Shown here: positions 8,273 through 18,686 of the stretch, piece by piece
Layout: every line of letters starts with the position of its first letter
How positions within the stretch are numbered: the first letter of the stretch is position 1
Source of the DNA: an uncultured Caldilineaceae bacterium
Lineage (GTDB): Bacteria; Chloroflexota; Anaerolineae; Caldilineales; Caldilineaceae
DNA length: 64,000 bases
Reading direction: 5' to 3'
Assembly (NCBI GenBank): GCA_958295915.1
Contig: OY282381.1
Location: 270,722-334,721, forward strand
Position numbers and translations under genes: made by a program
Notes under the pieces: generated by a model
What the model was told of the DNA's origin: nothing
Database searches by the model: none
What the model saw: only the letters and a program-made list of their open reading frames with translations

Positions 8273-9631
8273 TCAATGGGAACGTAGAGTAGGGACAGGT
8301 CTTGTGTCCGCTCTGGCCGCGAGGCGGGCATCGAGCGCGACCAGATACAGCACAGTCAGCAGGAGCAGCAAGGCGGCGGCCCCATACACCGGCGCAAAAC
8401 CCACAGCCATGACGAGCGTAAAGGCAAGCAAGGGACCAAACGCGGATCCGAAATCCGAGGCCGTCGCATAGGCGCCCACGAACAGCTCCGGCTGGGGAGT
8501 GACCAACGCCAATTGATTGGCGTACGCGTCCAGCACTACGTTGACACCGGTGCTGATAATGAGCACAGCCAGCAGTGCGAGAATCGACAGGAGGCTGCTG
8601 GCCCACAACATGACCACCAGGCCGAGGCTGAGTAGCGAGATGAGTAAGACGGTCAGCCGAATGCGCCCAACCCGATCTGAAAGAGCCCCCATTACCGCGC
8701 CGAGAAACAGATCAGAAAACCAGCGGGTTCCGAGAACGATGCCGGCCAGCGCGCCAACCTCCAATCCTAGCAGCACGCCGCCCGCGCGCCCCCCGAATCG
8801 CTCGGCCAGGAACAGAGAAGCCGTGGCAATCAGAATCGCATTGAGCATCAGCTTGAAAAACCCTACGAGCAGGACGGCTCGCTGCAAGGGATCTGACAGC
8901 GACTCCTGCCAACTTTGGAGCAAATTTTGAAATGGAGGGGAACGGGGGGGAGCGTGGGGAGGGTGTGCGCCCGTAGGCCAGGAGAGGCGCAGCGCGATGG
9001 GGATCGCCCATACCGACAATGCCGCGATCGTCCAGACGGCCAGCCGATAACCGTAGCGATCGAAGAGAAAGCCGCCGAGTACGGCACTGACTGCGCTGCC
9101 GCCCCGCACGACGCCCCACATCAGCCCCATCAACCGGCCTGCCTCTGTATCCGCTCCAGCCCAGATGGACTGAAAAGCCCCCTGACGCAGACCGGACCAA
9201 CTGATTCCCCATGCCATCCGCGCCACCAGCAGCGCGAGGAAACCCCACTCCAAACCGTATACAGCTGTCGTCAGCACGCCCAGAATGGCCGAAAAGACAA
9301 AAGTTCGGTAGGGACCGAAGCGCGCAAACAACGCGCTGAGCCACGTATTCGAGAGCAGGCGGATGAGGCGATTGGCGCTCAACAGCAGGCCCACATGCTG
9401 AGGCGCCAGGCTCAGATCTCCCGCTGCAAGGGGCAGGATTGCATACAGCAGCGAATCGCCCATAATGGCAAATGCCACTGTTCCGGAAACAGTAAGCACC
9501 AGGGCAGTGGATGACGGCCTGCTTCCGCTCCCTTTTGTGTCAGGGCGAACCTTCCGGGCGTTCTGCTCAGATGGAGGAATCGTTTCGGTTTGCTTCTCTG
9601 GGCCGGACTCGGCTTGGGTCATCGTAGCCAT
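8273..9631 (-). CDS. Major facilitator superfamily transporter
   Basis: This ~452-residue membrane protein has about 12 hydrophobic helices after a ~40-residue polar, charged N-terminus. MFS features include a loop GRAGGVLLGLEVGA, GALSDRVGRIRL between helices (the DRxGR-type motif A) and LLVARMAWGISWSGLRQGAFQSIWAG in the first half. The ATG at 9631 is chosen; the longest frame uses a TTG at 9655, and an ATG at 9622 is also possible. It forms an operon with the DUF6504 gene. The substrate is unknown; drug or metabolite efflux is plausible. Confidence 0.85.
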   Translation of the reverse strand: MATMTQAESGPEKQTETIPPSEQNARKVRPDTKGSGSRPSSTALVLTVSGTVAFAIMGDSLLYAILPLAAGDLSLAPQHVGLLLSANRLIRLLSNTWLSALFARFGPYRTFVFSAILGVLTTAVYGLEWGFLALLVARMAWGISWSGLRQGAFQSIWAGADTEAGRLMGLMWGVVRGGSAVSAVLGGFLFDRYGYRLAVWTIAALSVWAIPIALRLSWPTGAHPPHAPPRSPPFQNLLQSWQESLSDPLQRAVLLVGFFKLMLNAILIATASLFLAERFGGRAGGVLLGLEVGALAGIVLGTRWFSDLFLGAVMGALSDRVGRIRLTVLLISLLSLGLVVMLWASSLLSILALLAVLIISTGVNVVLDAYANQLALVTPQPELFVGAYATASDFGSAFGPLLAFTLVMAVGFAPVYGAAALLLLLTVLYLVALDARLAARADTRPVPTLRSH

Positions 9632-9778
9632 CTTTCCCGAGACGCCGCGAGGCAACAGAAGCTCTCATGGGGAGACGCACTGCGTGAAGGTTCCACTTCA
9701 GGCAATTGTAACACATTGTCTGAATCAGAATGATAAACGCTGAGACGCTGAGCTGAATCCAGTATAGCTTGCCTATCG

Positions 9779-9820
9779 GACGGCGCAACCTCCCGACAGT
9801 CGGGCATCGTTGCGCCGTTC
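9779..9820. repeat. Dispersed palindromic repeat family A, copy 2
   Basis: The outer arms GGACGGCGCAAC and GTTGCGCCGTTC pair almost perfectly, and the inner arms CCCGA and TCGGG close a 3-base loop, giving a two-stem cruciform. It is intergenic, between the divergent MFS and aldolase genes (9632-10015), and is the most symmetrical copy of the family. Confidence 0.7.
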
Positions 9821-9837
9821 GACAAAGGTGAGCCAGA

Positions 9838-9880
9838 AACGCGCCCCATCTTGAAACGCGCCTCATCTTGAGACGCGCCC
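9838..9880. repeat. Short tandem repeat, 17-bp period
   Basis: About two and a half units of ACGCGCC(C/T)CATCTTGA(A/G) follow the palindromic repeat in the same intergenic region. No gene is seen in 9632-10015; the region holds these repeats and presumably the promoters of both divergent genes. Confidence 0.6.
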
Positions 9881-10015
9881 ATATATCGTTCTGCTTTTGA
9901 CATTGAACGCGACTGCCGTTAGTATCTACCGGTAACGCTTCCAATAATCTTGATGGTTTTGGCCTCAATTTCTCCGGCCCAACCATCGCTCTCTGACATT
10001 CCAGGAGACATAGCT

Positions 10016-10780
10016 GTGATTCTCAATACAGCCAAACAGAAGATGCTCGCCGGTCAACCCGCTTTCGGCTTCGGCTTGGGGATGGGGTCGCCTCTCATCG
10101 CCGAACTGCTGAGTCGTAGCGGCATCGACTTCGTCATGATCGACCGCCAGCACGGGTCCTGGGGCGATGACAGCGCCATCGCCGCGCTCGTTGCCATCAC
10201 CGGCAGCCCCGCTATTCCAATGGCCCGGGTCGCCCGTAATGACTACACACTTATCGGCCGCCTGCTGGATGAAGGCGCGATGGGCATTATCGTGCCGATG
10301 GTCGATACACCAGAACAGGCGCAGGCTGTAGCCGACGCCTGCCGTCTTCCCCCCACAGGCAAGCGTTCCTGGGGCTGGGGACGCGCCAAAGTGTATGGGG
10401 CCGACTACCCCACCTGGATCGACGAGCAGCTTTTTGTGGCCGTGCAGTTGGAAAGCGCTGAGGCGGTCGAGAACGCTGAGGCAATCCTCGGCACGCCCGG
10501 CATAGACGGCTGCTGGACCGGCCCGTCAGACCTATCCTTGTCCCTGGGCTTCCCCCCAGCGCAGATGGACGAGCGTGAGGAGCATGCCCAGGCATTGGAA
10601 AAGATTCTGCAGGCATGCAAGAACACAGGCAAAATCCCGGGTTTTGCCGGCCGCAGCGTAGACGACGCGCTGCACCGAGCCAAACAGGGCTTCCGCTTCC
10701 TCACGGCTACGAACGACGGCAGCATTCTGGAAAAGGGCGCCGGGGCCGCTGTCTCCCAACTGAGCAGTTCCAGCGCCTGA
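10016..10780 (+). CDS. HpcH/HpaI family aldolase
   Basis: GTG at 10016 is preferred because AGGAG lies 8 bases upstream and the resulting 254 residues match the usual family length; the open frame extends to 9950 with a poor context. Motifs are SPLIAELLSRSGIDFVMIDRQHGSWG, PMVDTPEQAQAVADACR (metal-ligand and pyruvate-binding region) and GCWTGPSDLSLSLG. The family cleaves 2-keto-3-deoxy acids (for example 4-hydroxy-2-oxoheptanedioate or 2-keto-3-deoxy-L-rhamnonate) to pyruvate and an aldehyde. RQHG replaces the more common EHG/EHA. A downstream DAO-type oxidase may act in the same catabolic route. Confidence 0.85.
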   Translation: MILNTAKQKMLAGQPAFGFGLGMGSPLIAELLSRSGIDFVMIDRQHGSWGDDSAIAALVAITGSPAIPMARVARNDYTLIGRLLDEGAMGIIVPMVDTPEQAQAVADACRLPPTGKRSWGWGRAKVYGADYPTWIDEQLFVAVQLESAEAVENAEAILGTPGIDGCWTGPSDLSLSLGFPPAQMDEREEHAQALEKILQACKNTGKIPGFAGRSVDDALHRAKQGFRFLTATNDGSILEKGAGAAVSQLSSSSA

Positions 10781-10846
10781 ATCAACGCGCAACCGACCCG
10801 TTGCTCTGCTCCGGCCACAGCCAATGCAATTGAACAGGAATTCTTT

Positions 10847-12046
10847 ATGCCCGCATCTTCTGATTTCCTCATCGTCGGCGCCGGTATCTTCGGTGTGACG
10901 ACAGCGCTGGAACTGCGCCGGCGAGGCTACAGCGTGACGCTCATCGACCCCGGCCCGCTACCCTATCCACTAGCCGCCTCCACAGACGTCAGCAAAGTCG
11001 TGCGCATGGAGTACGGTAGCGACCGCCAGTATATGCGCATGGTCATCCGCGCCATCGAGGGCTTTCATCGCTGGAATGAGCAGTTTGGCGAGAAACTGTA
11101 CCATGAAACCGGCGTTTTAATGGTGGCCAAGGGAACGATATCCGACAGCGAATATCTCGACAACAGCTTGCGGATGTTGCTGGAGGAAGGGCAGACGCCC
11201 GAAAGACTGTCCGGCGACGACATCGCCCGGCGTTTCCCAGCCTGGAGGAGCGCCGGCGCATATGTGGAAGGCTTTTATCACGCCCGGGGGGGGTATGCGG
11301 AGAGCGAACGGGTGGTTCGCAGACTCGTCGAACAGGCAGCGCGGGCCGGCGTGGCTGTACGCGCCGGCCAGACTGCCGACGAGTTCCTGTCGCGCGGCAA
11401 CCGCGTGAGCGGCATGCGCACGCGGGAGGGGGAGACGTTTTTGGCTGACCACACAGTTGTGGCAGCTGGCTCTTGGACGCCCTGGCTGATGCCGGAGTTG
11501 CAGCAGGTGATGCGGGCCACCGGCCACCCGATTTTTCACCTGAAGCCGACGGACCCAACGCTGTTTACAGCGCCGAATTTTGTCGTCTTCACCGCGGACA
11601 CGTCCCGCACCGGCTGGTACGGCTTCCCCTTGTTGCGAGAAGGGATCGTAAAAGTAGCGCATCACGGCATCGGCCTGCCACTACACCCGGAGCACGACGA
11701 ACGGATCATATATGAGGAAGATTTTGCCCACCTGCGCAGTTTCTTGCGCGCCACATTTCCCGCGCTCTTGGATGCGGAGATCGTTTACACCCGCCGCTGC
11801 CTATACAATGATACCCTGGACGAGCATCTGTGGATCGACCGGCATCCAGAAAAGGAGGGGCTGAGTGTGGCCACAGGGGGGAGTGGTCATGGCTTCAAAT
11901 TCGGGCCAGTGCTGGGCGAACTGATCGCCGATGTAGTGGAGGATAGGCCCAACGACTGGTCGCAGAAGTTTCGCTGGCGCCTCCTGCCTCCAGAAACCCA
12001 GGGTCAGGAGGCATCGCGCTTCCACGGGCCCGCGGGGGCTGTGTGA
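10847..12046 (+). CDS. FAD-dependent oxidoreductase of the DAO / monomeric sarcosine oxidase type
   Basis: This 399-residue protein begins with the FAD dinucleotide motif FLIVGAGIFGVTTALELRRR. It then has a substrate domain with FVVFTADTSRTGWYGFP and the C-terminal flavin-closing motif GGSGHGFKFGPVLGELIAD, as in monomeric sarcosine oxidases and N-methyltryptophan oxidase relatives. Such enzymes oxidise secondary or N-methyl amines, or sometimes polyols. It follows the aldolase gene by 66 bp on the same strand. The substrate is not predictable. Confidence 0.85.
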   Translation: MPASSDFLIVGAGIFGVTTALELRRRGYSVTLIDPGPLPYPLAASTDVSKVVRMEYGSDRQYMRMVIRAIEGFHRWNEQFGEKLYHETGVLMVAKGTISDSEYLDNSLRMLLEEGQTPERLSGDDIARRFPAWRSAGAYVEGFYHARGGYAESERVVRRLVEQAARAGVAVRAGQTADEFLSRGNRVSGMRTREGETFLADHTVVAAGSWTPWLMPELQQVMRATGHPIFHLKPTDPTLFTAPNFVVFTADTSRTGWYGFPLLREGIVKVAHHGIGLPLHPEHDERIIYEEDFAHLRSFLRATFPALLDAEIVYTRRCLYNDTLDEHLWIDRHPEKEGLSVATGGSGHGFKFGPVLGELIADVVEDRPNDWSQKFRWRLLPPETQGQEASRFHGPAGAV

Positions 12047-12248
12047 TGATCTGTTGTCAGTGAGCAGGCATTCACACAGACCGCAGCTACCCAATCAGCA
12101 GACTCTTTCAGCATATCGACACTGCCATTCACGATCAGACAGATAAAGCCCTGAACGGGTGGACGAGCGATTACGCGTACACTCTCTTCCCCCCTTCGAC
12201 CCGCTTGCGTACAATCAGTTATCCGCTTACAGAGGCGAGAGACGCAGC

Positions 12249-13223
12249 ATGAAGACGGACATCGATCTTTTCATAGAATTTTTACTGCGTGAACGAAACA
12301 GCAGCGACAGCACCGCCACAGCCTATCGCACCGATCTTCAACAGTTTTTGGCGTTTTTGCGCTGTCGTGAAAGCGCGCTGGCCACGACGTTCAGCAGCTG
12401 GGCCGAAGTGAGCGCTGTTGTTGTCCAGCGTTATGTGGACGAGCTCCAGAAGCGCGAATACGCCTCTGCCACCGTTGTTCGCAAGCTGGTTTCAATCAAG
12501 AGCTTCTTCAATTTCTTGCAGCGCAACCATCTCGTTTCCTGCAATCCAATTCGAGACTTCAGATCGCCGCCCGTAGAAAGAGCCCTTCCCCAGCCCCTCA
12601 GTGAATTGGAGATTACCCGTATACTCACCGCATTGGAACGGGAGGCCACGCCCAAAGCAGTGCGGGACCAAGCGCTGCTGGAAACTCTCTACGCAACAGG
12701 TATGCGGGTATCGGAACTCGTCAAATTGAATCTGACCGACGTGGATCTGGAAAGCGGGACAGTTACCTGCGGGGGAGCGGGGCGCACCCGTAGAACCCTC
12801 CCTCTATACGAAAGAACTGTGTCCGCATTGCGACGTTACTCTGTCGACAGCCGCCCACTTCTGAAAGCTGCAAATGAAGAGGACGAAACAGCCCTCTTTC
12901 TCAATCACCGGGGGGGACGCCTGACTCGACAGGGGCTATGGTTGATAATCCGTGATTCCGTCAATGCAGTCGGCATTACAACACCTGTCACGCCTCACAC
13001 GCTACGCCACAGTTTCGCCTTCCATCTTCTCAACTCAGGCGTGGACATTAAAGAGGCACAGCAGCGGCTAGGCCATGCCAGCGCCAGCACAACGCAAGTA
13101 TATTGCAAATCGAATGCGTGCGACAGCCGCAAGCAGGTCCCTGACGAGTTGAGAACTCGTGCATCAGCAGTCGTTATTGATGGCAAGCTCCAGACGCAGA
13201 GCGCGTCCTTGCTCTCACGCTGA
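12249..13223 (+). CDS. Tyrosine recombinase (XerC/XerD-like) with Ala in place of the catalytic Lys
   Basis: The ATG at 12249 (MKTDIDLFIEFLLRERN) follows AGAGACGCAGC. The 324-residue protein has the core-binding SAM-like domain and a C-terminal catalytic domain. Active-site residues by spacing against E. coli XerD are Arg153 (ATGMRVSEL), His250 and Arg253 (HTLRHSF), His276 (LGH) and Tyr285 (TTQVYC). The beta-hairpin lysine of the GKGxKxR motif is Ala177 (CGGAGRTRR), exactly 24 residues after Arg153 as in XerD. It may be a chromosome or mobile-element recombinase with altered chemistry or a decayed one. No attachment sites were recognised. Confidence 0.85.
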   Translation: MKTDIDLFIEFLLRERNSSDSTATAYRTDLQQFLAFLRCRESALATTFSSWAEVSAVVVQRYVDELQKREYASATVVRKLVSIKSFFNFLQRNHLVSCNPIRDFRSPPVERALPQPLSELEITRILTALEREATPKAVRDQALLETLYATGMRVSELVKLNLTDVDLESGTVTCGGAGRTRRTLPLYERTVSALRRYSVDSRPLLKAANEEDETALFLNHRGGRLTRQGLWLIIRDSVNAVGITTPVTPHTLRHSFAFHLLNSGVDIKEAQQRLGHASASTTQVYCKSNACDSRKQVPDELRTRASAVVIDGKLQTQSASLLSR

Positions 13224-13307
13224 TTGGGCCGACGCCACAAGCTAGATGACCGAATCTCTGCGAACCAACCCTCGTTTTGTGTTCATGACCCCTTAAGGAG
13301 GATACAT

Positions 13308-14219
13308 ATGTCCGCCCATTTTGAGCTTGCGGATTATGACAGCGCGGCAGATTTTGTGCGTGCCCAAACAGACAGATCGAATGCCGCTTTCGGCCTGGCA
13401 AAAGATTCAACGTCGATGGCCTCTGAAGCGCAGAAGCCCCGCGAACAACGGTTGACCGGTCTGGTTCTCGGCAGCGGACTCAATCCGCTGGCAGAGGCCA
13501 TCGAAGACGCGATTGCAATTCCTTTTGAGCGGATCCCACACTTCCCCACCAGCACAGTAACAGGACATGAGGGACAACTAATCGTCGGCCAATTGGCTGG
13601 CCAGACAGTGGTGGCAATGCAGGGGCGCATCCATCTGTACGAAGGGTATACAACGGAGGAGATTACCTTTCCCATCCGCGTGATGCGCCGATTGGGTGTG
13701 GAAACGCTGATTTTGACGAACGCGGCGGGCGGGCTGAACCCCAATTTTCATGCCGGAGATCTGATGCTGATCGTCGATCATATGGATTTCGTGGGCATGG
13801 CGGGTCACAATCCATTGCGCGGACCCAATATTCCGTCGTTTGGGACGCGCTTTCCGTCGATGACGGAAGCCTACACGCCGTTTCTGCGTCGGCTCGCCTT
13901 GGATACGGCCCGCAATCTGGATATCTCTCTGCGCCAGGGTGTTTACGCCTATGTGGCCGGCCCCAACTTTGAGACGCCGGCGGAAGTTCGCTTTCTGCGG
14001 CTCGTGGGCGCGGACGCGGTGGGGATGAGCACTGTGCCGGAGACGCTGGTCGGCATGCACGCTGGGATGCGGGTGCTGGGCATTAGCACCATAACCGATG
14101 AGGCGATAGATCAACTGGACACAGATCGCGAAACCAGCCACGAGGAGATTCTGAAGACCGGCAAAGCAGTTGTGCCCCAACTGACGCAACTGCTGATTGG
14201 CATACTGGAGCGGCTGTAG
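13308..14219 (+). CDS. punA: Purine nucleoside phosphorylase
   Basis: ATG at 13308 follows a strong AAGGAGGA. The 303-residue protein has an ~45-residue extra N-terminus and then the class I trimeric PNP fold. Motifs are GLVLGSGLNPLAEAIED (phosphate loop), TVTGHEGQLIVGQL, MQGRIHLYEGYT, LILTNAAGGLN, AGPNFETPAEVRFLRLVGADAVGMSTVPE and GISTITDEA. It phosphorolyses inosine and guanosine to base and ribose-1-phosphate. The common Asn of the base site is replaced by Asp in SxITDEA, a position that differs between guanine/hypoxanthine- and adenosine-active forms. Confidence 0.93.
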   Translation: MSAHFELADYDSAADFVRAQTDRSNAAFGLAKDSTSMASEAQKPREQRLTGLVLGSGLNPLAEAIEDAIAIPFERIPHFPTSTVTGHEGQLIVGQLAGQTVVAMQGRIHLYEGYTTEEITFPIRVMRRLGVETLILTNAAGGLNPNFHAGDLMLIVDHMDFVGMAGHNPLRGPNIPSFGTRFPSMTEAYTPFLRRLALDTARNLDISLRQGVYAYVAGPNFETPAEVRFLRLVGADAVGMSTVPETLVGMHAGMRVLGISTITDEAIDQLDTDRETSHEEILKTGKAVVPQLTQLLIGILERL

Positions 14220-14239
14220 ACATGTAGCCTGAAATGAGC

Positions 14240-14270
14240 AATGGCAGGGGCGTACATAGCCCCTACCATT
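14240..14270. terminator. Possible bidirectional terminator hairpin
   Basis: AATGGCAGGGGC and GCCCCTACCATT pair around GTACATA between two convergent genes. There is no clear U-run, so termination is inferred from placement. Confidence 0.35.
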
Positions 14271-14344
14271 TGCAATACCCATACTCTGTATGCGGTTGGG
14301 TTTTTGCGGCCTGGCCAACAGGAGGCGCCAGACACCCAAGACGG

Positions 14345-15421
14345 CTAGGCCGAAGAAACAGTTTCAGCGGCCAATTCTTCCTCAGACGTATCCACCAGGG
14401 AGAGTTCAGCATCCTCTGGTCGTTCCGCTCGAATTTCCTTCACAAAGTCGATGTGGGCCGGCTGACGCACGAAACCCAGGCGGTTATTGATTCCCAACAT
14501 CCCCTGGTTATTCGACTCGTTCCAGGTGCGGATTTCGCCGATGCCTTTTTTCTGGGCATAGTCGATCCCCCGCAGCTTCAGGGCCATAGCGATTCCGCGC
14601 TTGCGGTGAGAACGAACCACACCTGTAAGGCCGACGTAGAGAAGGTTCGGATCCGCTTGACTCAACCAGAAATTGCTCATCCCCACGTACTCACCGTTAT
14701 CCAAGGCGACAAACCAGCCATCAGTCACAAGATTTGTCCGTTCCCAAACCTTCTGAAACTCGTCGAAAGGCGCCTTCATCGGCGGTTCCGGGCTGGGCAC
14801 ATCCTGATCAATCGCCCATTCCAGTTCATAGAGTTTGCGATCCCGATTTGGGTCGGACGTCAACTCTGCGACCGTCTTGATTTCAATGTCCTGCTCGGCC
14901 ATGCGCTGCGCATAGCGTTCCCAGTCGGCCAGATTGATAGTGGCCGGGTCCAGTCGGGATTCCCAGTCACGCATTCGCTCAGTAAAGCCGAGTTTCTGGG
15001 CGAATCGAACCCCTTCAACGTAATCTTCTCTGGCGCTGGTGAGGAGGCGCAAGGGGTCGAACTGCTCGATCTCCTGGCTCAGACGCTGCCAGAGAGCTGT
15101 GCCGATACCTCGATTTCGAAACTCCGGCCGCACGTTGACACCGACCCACAGTTTGCCCGGATGATTCAGCCATAAGGACTGGTTGTAGTTGGCAAAACCG
15201 ACGGGCCGGCCGTCGACTTCAGCGAAGAAGCGTCCCCATTTGAGCGTTTTCGCTCGTTTCTCGTCAGATTCCTTCCACTCTTCCACTGTATCTGGATACT
15301 CTACCCACACGGAGTTGACGATATCGACAGCGTGCCGGTAGTCCTCGTCTTTCTTTTCAAAGGGCCGGATGGTGATCAAAGCTCCTTCTCCATTCTTGAG
15401 ATTCAAATACTGCGTATTCAT
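14345..15421 (-). CDS. Double-domain GNAT acetyltransferase
   Basis: Two GCN5-related acetyltransferase domains lie in tandem. The first has the acetyl-CoA loop RNRGIGTALWQRL (~residue 100), the second SHRKRGIAMALKLRGIDYA followed by TWNESNNQGMLGINNRLGF. The second is typical of the active repeat, and the NN..M..IN..LGF stretch is characteristic of bacterial GNATs. ATG at 15421 gives 358 residues; a GTG at 15484 would add 21 residues, but its AAGGAGG is immediately adjacent to it, too close for a normal ribosome site. The substrate is unknown. Confidence 0.8.
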   Translation of the reverse strand: MNTQYLNLKNGEGALITIRPFEKKDEDYRHAVDIVNSVWVEYPDTVEEWKESDEKRAKTLKWGRFFAEVDGRPVGFANYNQSLWLNHPGKLWVGVNVRPEFRNRGIGTALWQRLSQEIEQFDPLRLLTSAREDYVEGVRFAQKLGFTERMRDWESRLDPATINLADWERYAQRMAEQDIEIKTVAELTSDPNRDRKLYELEWAIDQDVPSPEPPMKAPFDEFQKVWERTNLVTDGWFVALDNGEYVGMSNFWLSQADPNLLYVGLTGVVRSHRKRGIAMALKLRGIDYAQKKGIGEIRTWNESNNQGMLGINNRLGFVRQPAHIDFVKEIRAERPEDAELSLVDTSEEELAAETVSSA

Positions 15422-15733
15422 AACCAATACGTTCACATCAGATTCCCGGGGGTTGAAGACGACGAAAACACTGGTTCTGTCCACCTCCTTTCTGGTATTG
15501 TGGGCGCGTTCCTGGGTTGACAGGATCGACCCGGTTTCGATTCTTCAGCCGGTGATTGCTCCCAGGGCTAAAGCGCCTGGGCTTCTATGATGCCAGGCAA
15601 CATCACCGATGTTCTTTTCGCCCTGCTTCATCCAGCGTTCACGTTTGATTTTTTCGCCGGTGTCAAAGGCTTATATCCCAGGCCTGACTGTGATGTATGT
15701 GAGTAAGGCTTGGATTTTACGGGCTGTTTCTAT

Positions 15734-15773
15734 AAAAAAACCGTGGAGCGGTTGAAACACGCATCCACGGTTT
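15734..15773 (-). terminator. Rho-independent terminator (proS transcript)
   Basis: On the minus strand AAACCGTGGA pairs with TCCACGGTTT around a ~16-base loop and is followed directly by seven Ts. It lies about 230 bases beyond the proS stop. Apart from this hairpin I see nothing in 15485-16003. Confidence 0.7.
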
Positions 15774-16003
15774 GGGAAACAATCCAGGATTTCCTCAACG
15801 GACAGGCGCACTCCTCCTCGCAGCGAAAGTGTCACAACCAATGCTAACAGACAGTTCAATTCGCATTTTCAGCGCTCTCTCTGTTGAGCCGTGTGGCGTC
15901 TACTTCGCTTCACAACGGCGGTTGAAGGTAGGGACATACTCTTCACTTTAGCACGCAAGCACGATCAAAGTCAAAATCAGAGCACAGCAAATTTGCGCCG
16001 ATT

Positions 16004-17788
<1,785 letters not shown>

Positions 17789-17947
17789 AAGGATTCATCC
17801 TTGTTCAGTACAGGTGTTGCCAAGTTGCGTTATGGGTTCATGAGTAAGGTAGGGTCTCGATTCATTTCCACAATGGGAGAGACCGATACCGTTCCGGGTT
17901 CTTACTCCTCGCTTGGAGCCCTTCACCCGCGCCCGCGCTCGACGCGC

Positions 17948-18388
17948 TCAGCGAGTGGAGGGGGTAGGGTCTGGGGACGAAACGCGGAGGTCGTGGTCGT
18001 AGGGGATGCGGGCGACATGAACAAGAATACAACTTTCGATAACGTCAAGCCCGTTCTCCTGCGCCCAATGGCTGGCGGCGGCGTTTTCGGCGCCCGGCTG
18101 AAACCAAACGGCCCGCGCGCCCGCGGCTTTCGCCTGCTGCACAACGGCGTGCGCTTCCCGCGGCGGCGCCACCAGATTCACAACCGTCGGCGGCTCCGGC
18201 AGGTCGAGCAAACTACTGTAAGCGGTATCGCCCTCAATAAGACGTTCACCTTTATTCAGCGCATAGACTCGGTAGCCGGCTGCCCGTAGTGTGCGGTAGA
18301 TACGGTTGCCGTATTTGGCCCGGTTGTTGCTGGCCCCCACAACGGCCCACACCGGCTCCTGCACGTATCTCTGAATCAGAGGGATCAT
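17948..18388 (-). CDS. CoA-binding domain protein
   Basis: The 146-residue protein is mainly a single Rossmann-type CoA-binding domain, with VWAVVGASNNRAKYGNRIYRTLRAAGYRVYALN at the start and PPTVVNLVAPPREAHAVVQQAKAAGARAVWFQPGAEN in the middle. This is the YccU/DUF1805-like stand-alone family related to succinyl-CoA synthetase alpha and acetyl-CoA synthetase domains. The exact role of these small proteins is unknown. The last ~15 residues (DPTPSTR) look non-conserved. Confidence 0.85.
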   Translation of the reverse strand: MIPLIQRYVQEPVWAVVGASNNRAKYGNRIYRTLRAAGYRVYALNKGERLIEGDTAYSSLLDLPEPPTVVNLVAPPREAHAVVQQAKAAGARAVWFQPGAENAAASHWAQENGLDVIESCILVHVARIPYDHDLRVSSPDPTPSTR

Positions 18389-18542
18389 CCTATTTGCCCA
18401 TGCCCGGTACGCAATGCGAAAGTCAACTTGATTCCTTGCAAGTATACTTGCCTCCGATTGGACATGTCAAAGAGCGGGGACGCTGAACAAAACATCCACC
18501 GAAAACAAACGCAACCCCACATAGCTATACGATTCATTGCGA

Positions 18543-18572
18543 TTGCCAAATCACCGCGTCCTTTGGTATACT
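18543..18572 (+). promoter_or_regulatory. Putative promoter of the acyl-CoA ligase gene
   Basis: TTGCCA (18543-18548) and TATACT (18567-18572) are separated by 18 bases, 115 bases before the start codon. The rest of 18389-18686 shows no gene. Confidence 0.45.
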
Positions 18573-18686
18573 CTTTGTATGGAAACGACTCAAGTGGCAA
18601 TCGTTGGATGGTTGAGTACCGACAACTTTTATCTTGGAATCCCGCTTCTGAACTTAACAGTTTCCAGCAAAGGAGCCTAGAGAGCA

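Noticed and set aside
14234..15175. 313-residue plus-strand frame
   Set aside because: It is antisense to the GNAT gene and has no plausible domain.
15671..15859. 62-codon minus-strand frame downstream of proS
   Set aside because: It spans the terminator hairpin and lacks a family signature.
17789..17947. T-box leader upstream of proS
   Set aside because: A hairpin with GGTCTC/GAGACC arms is present, but the conserved TGGNACCGCG-type antiterminator sequence is not found; only a loose GGAACGG match exists.
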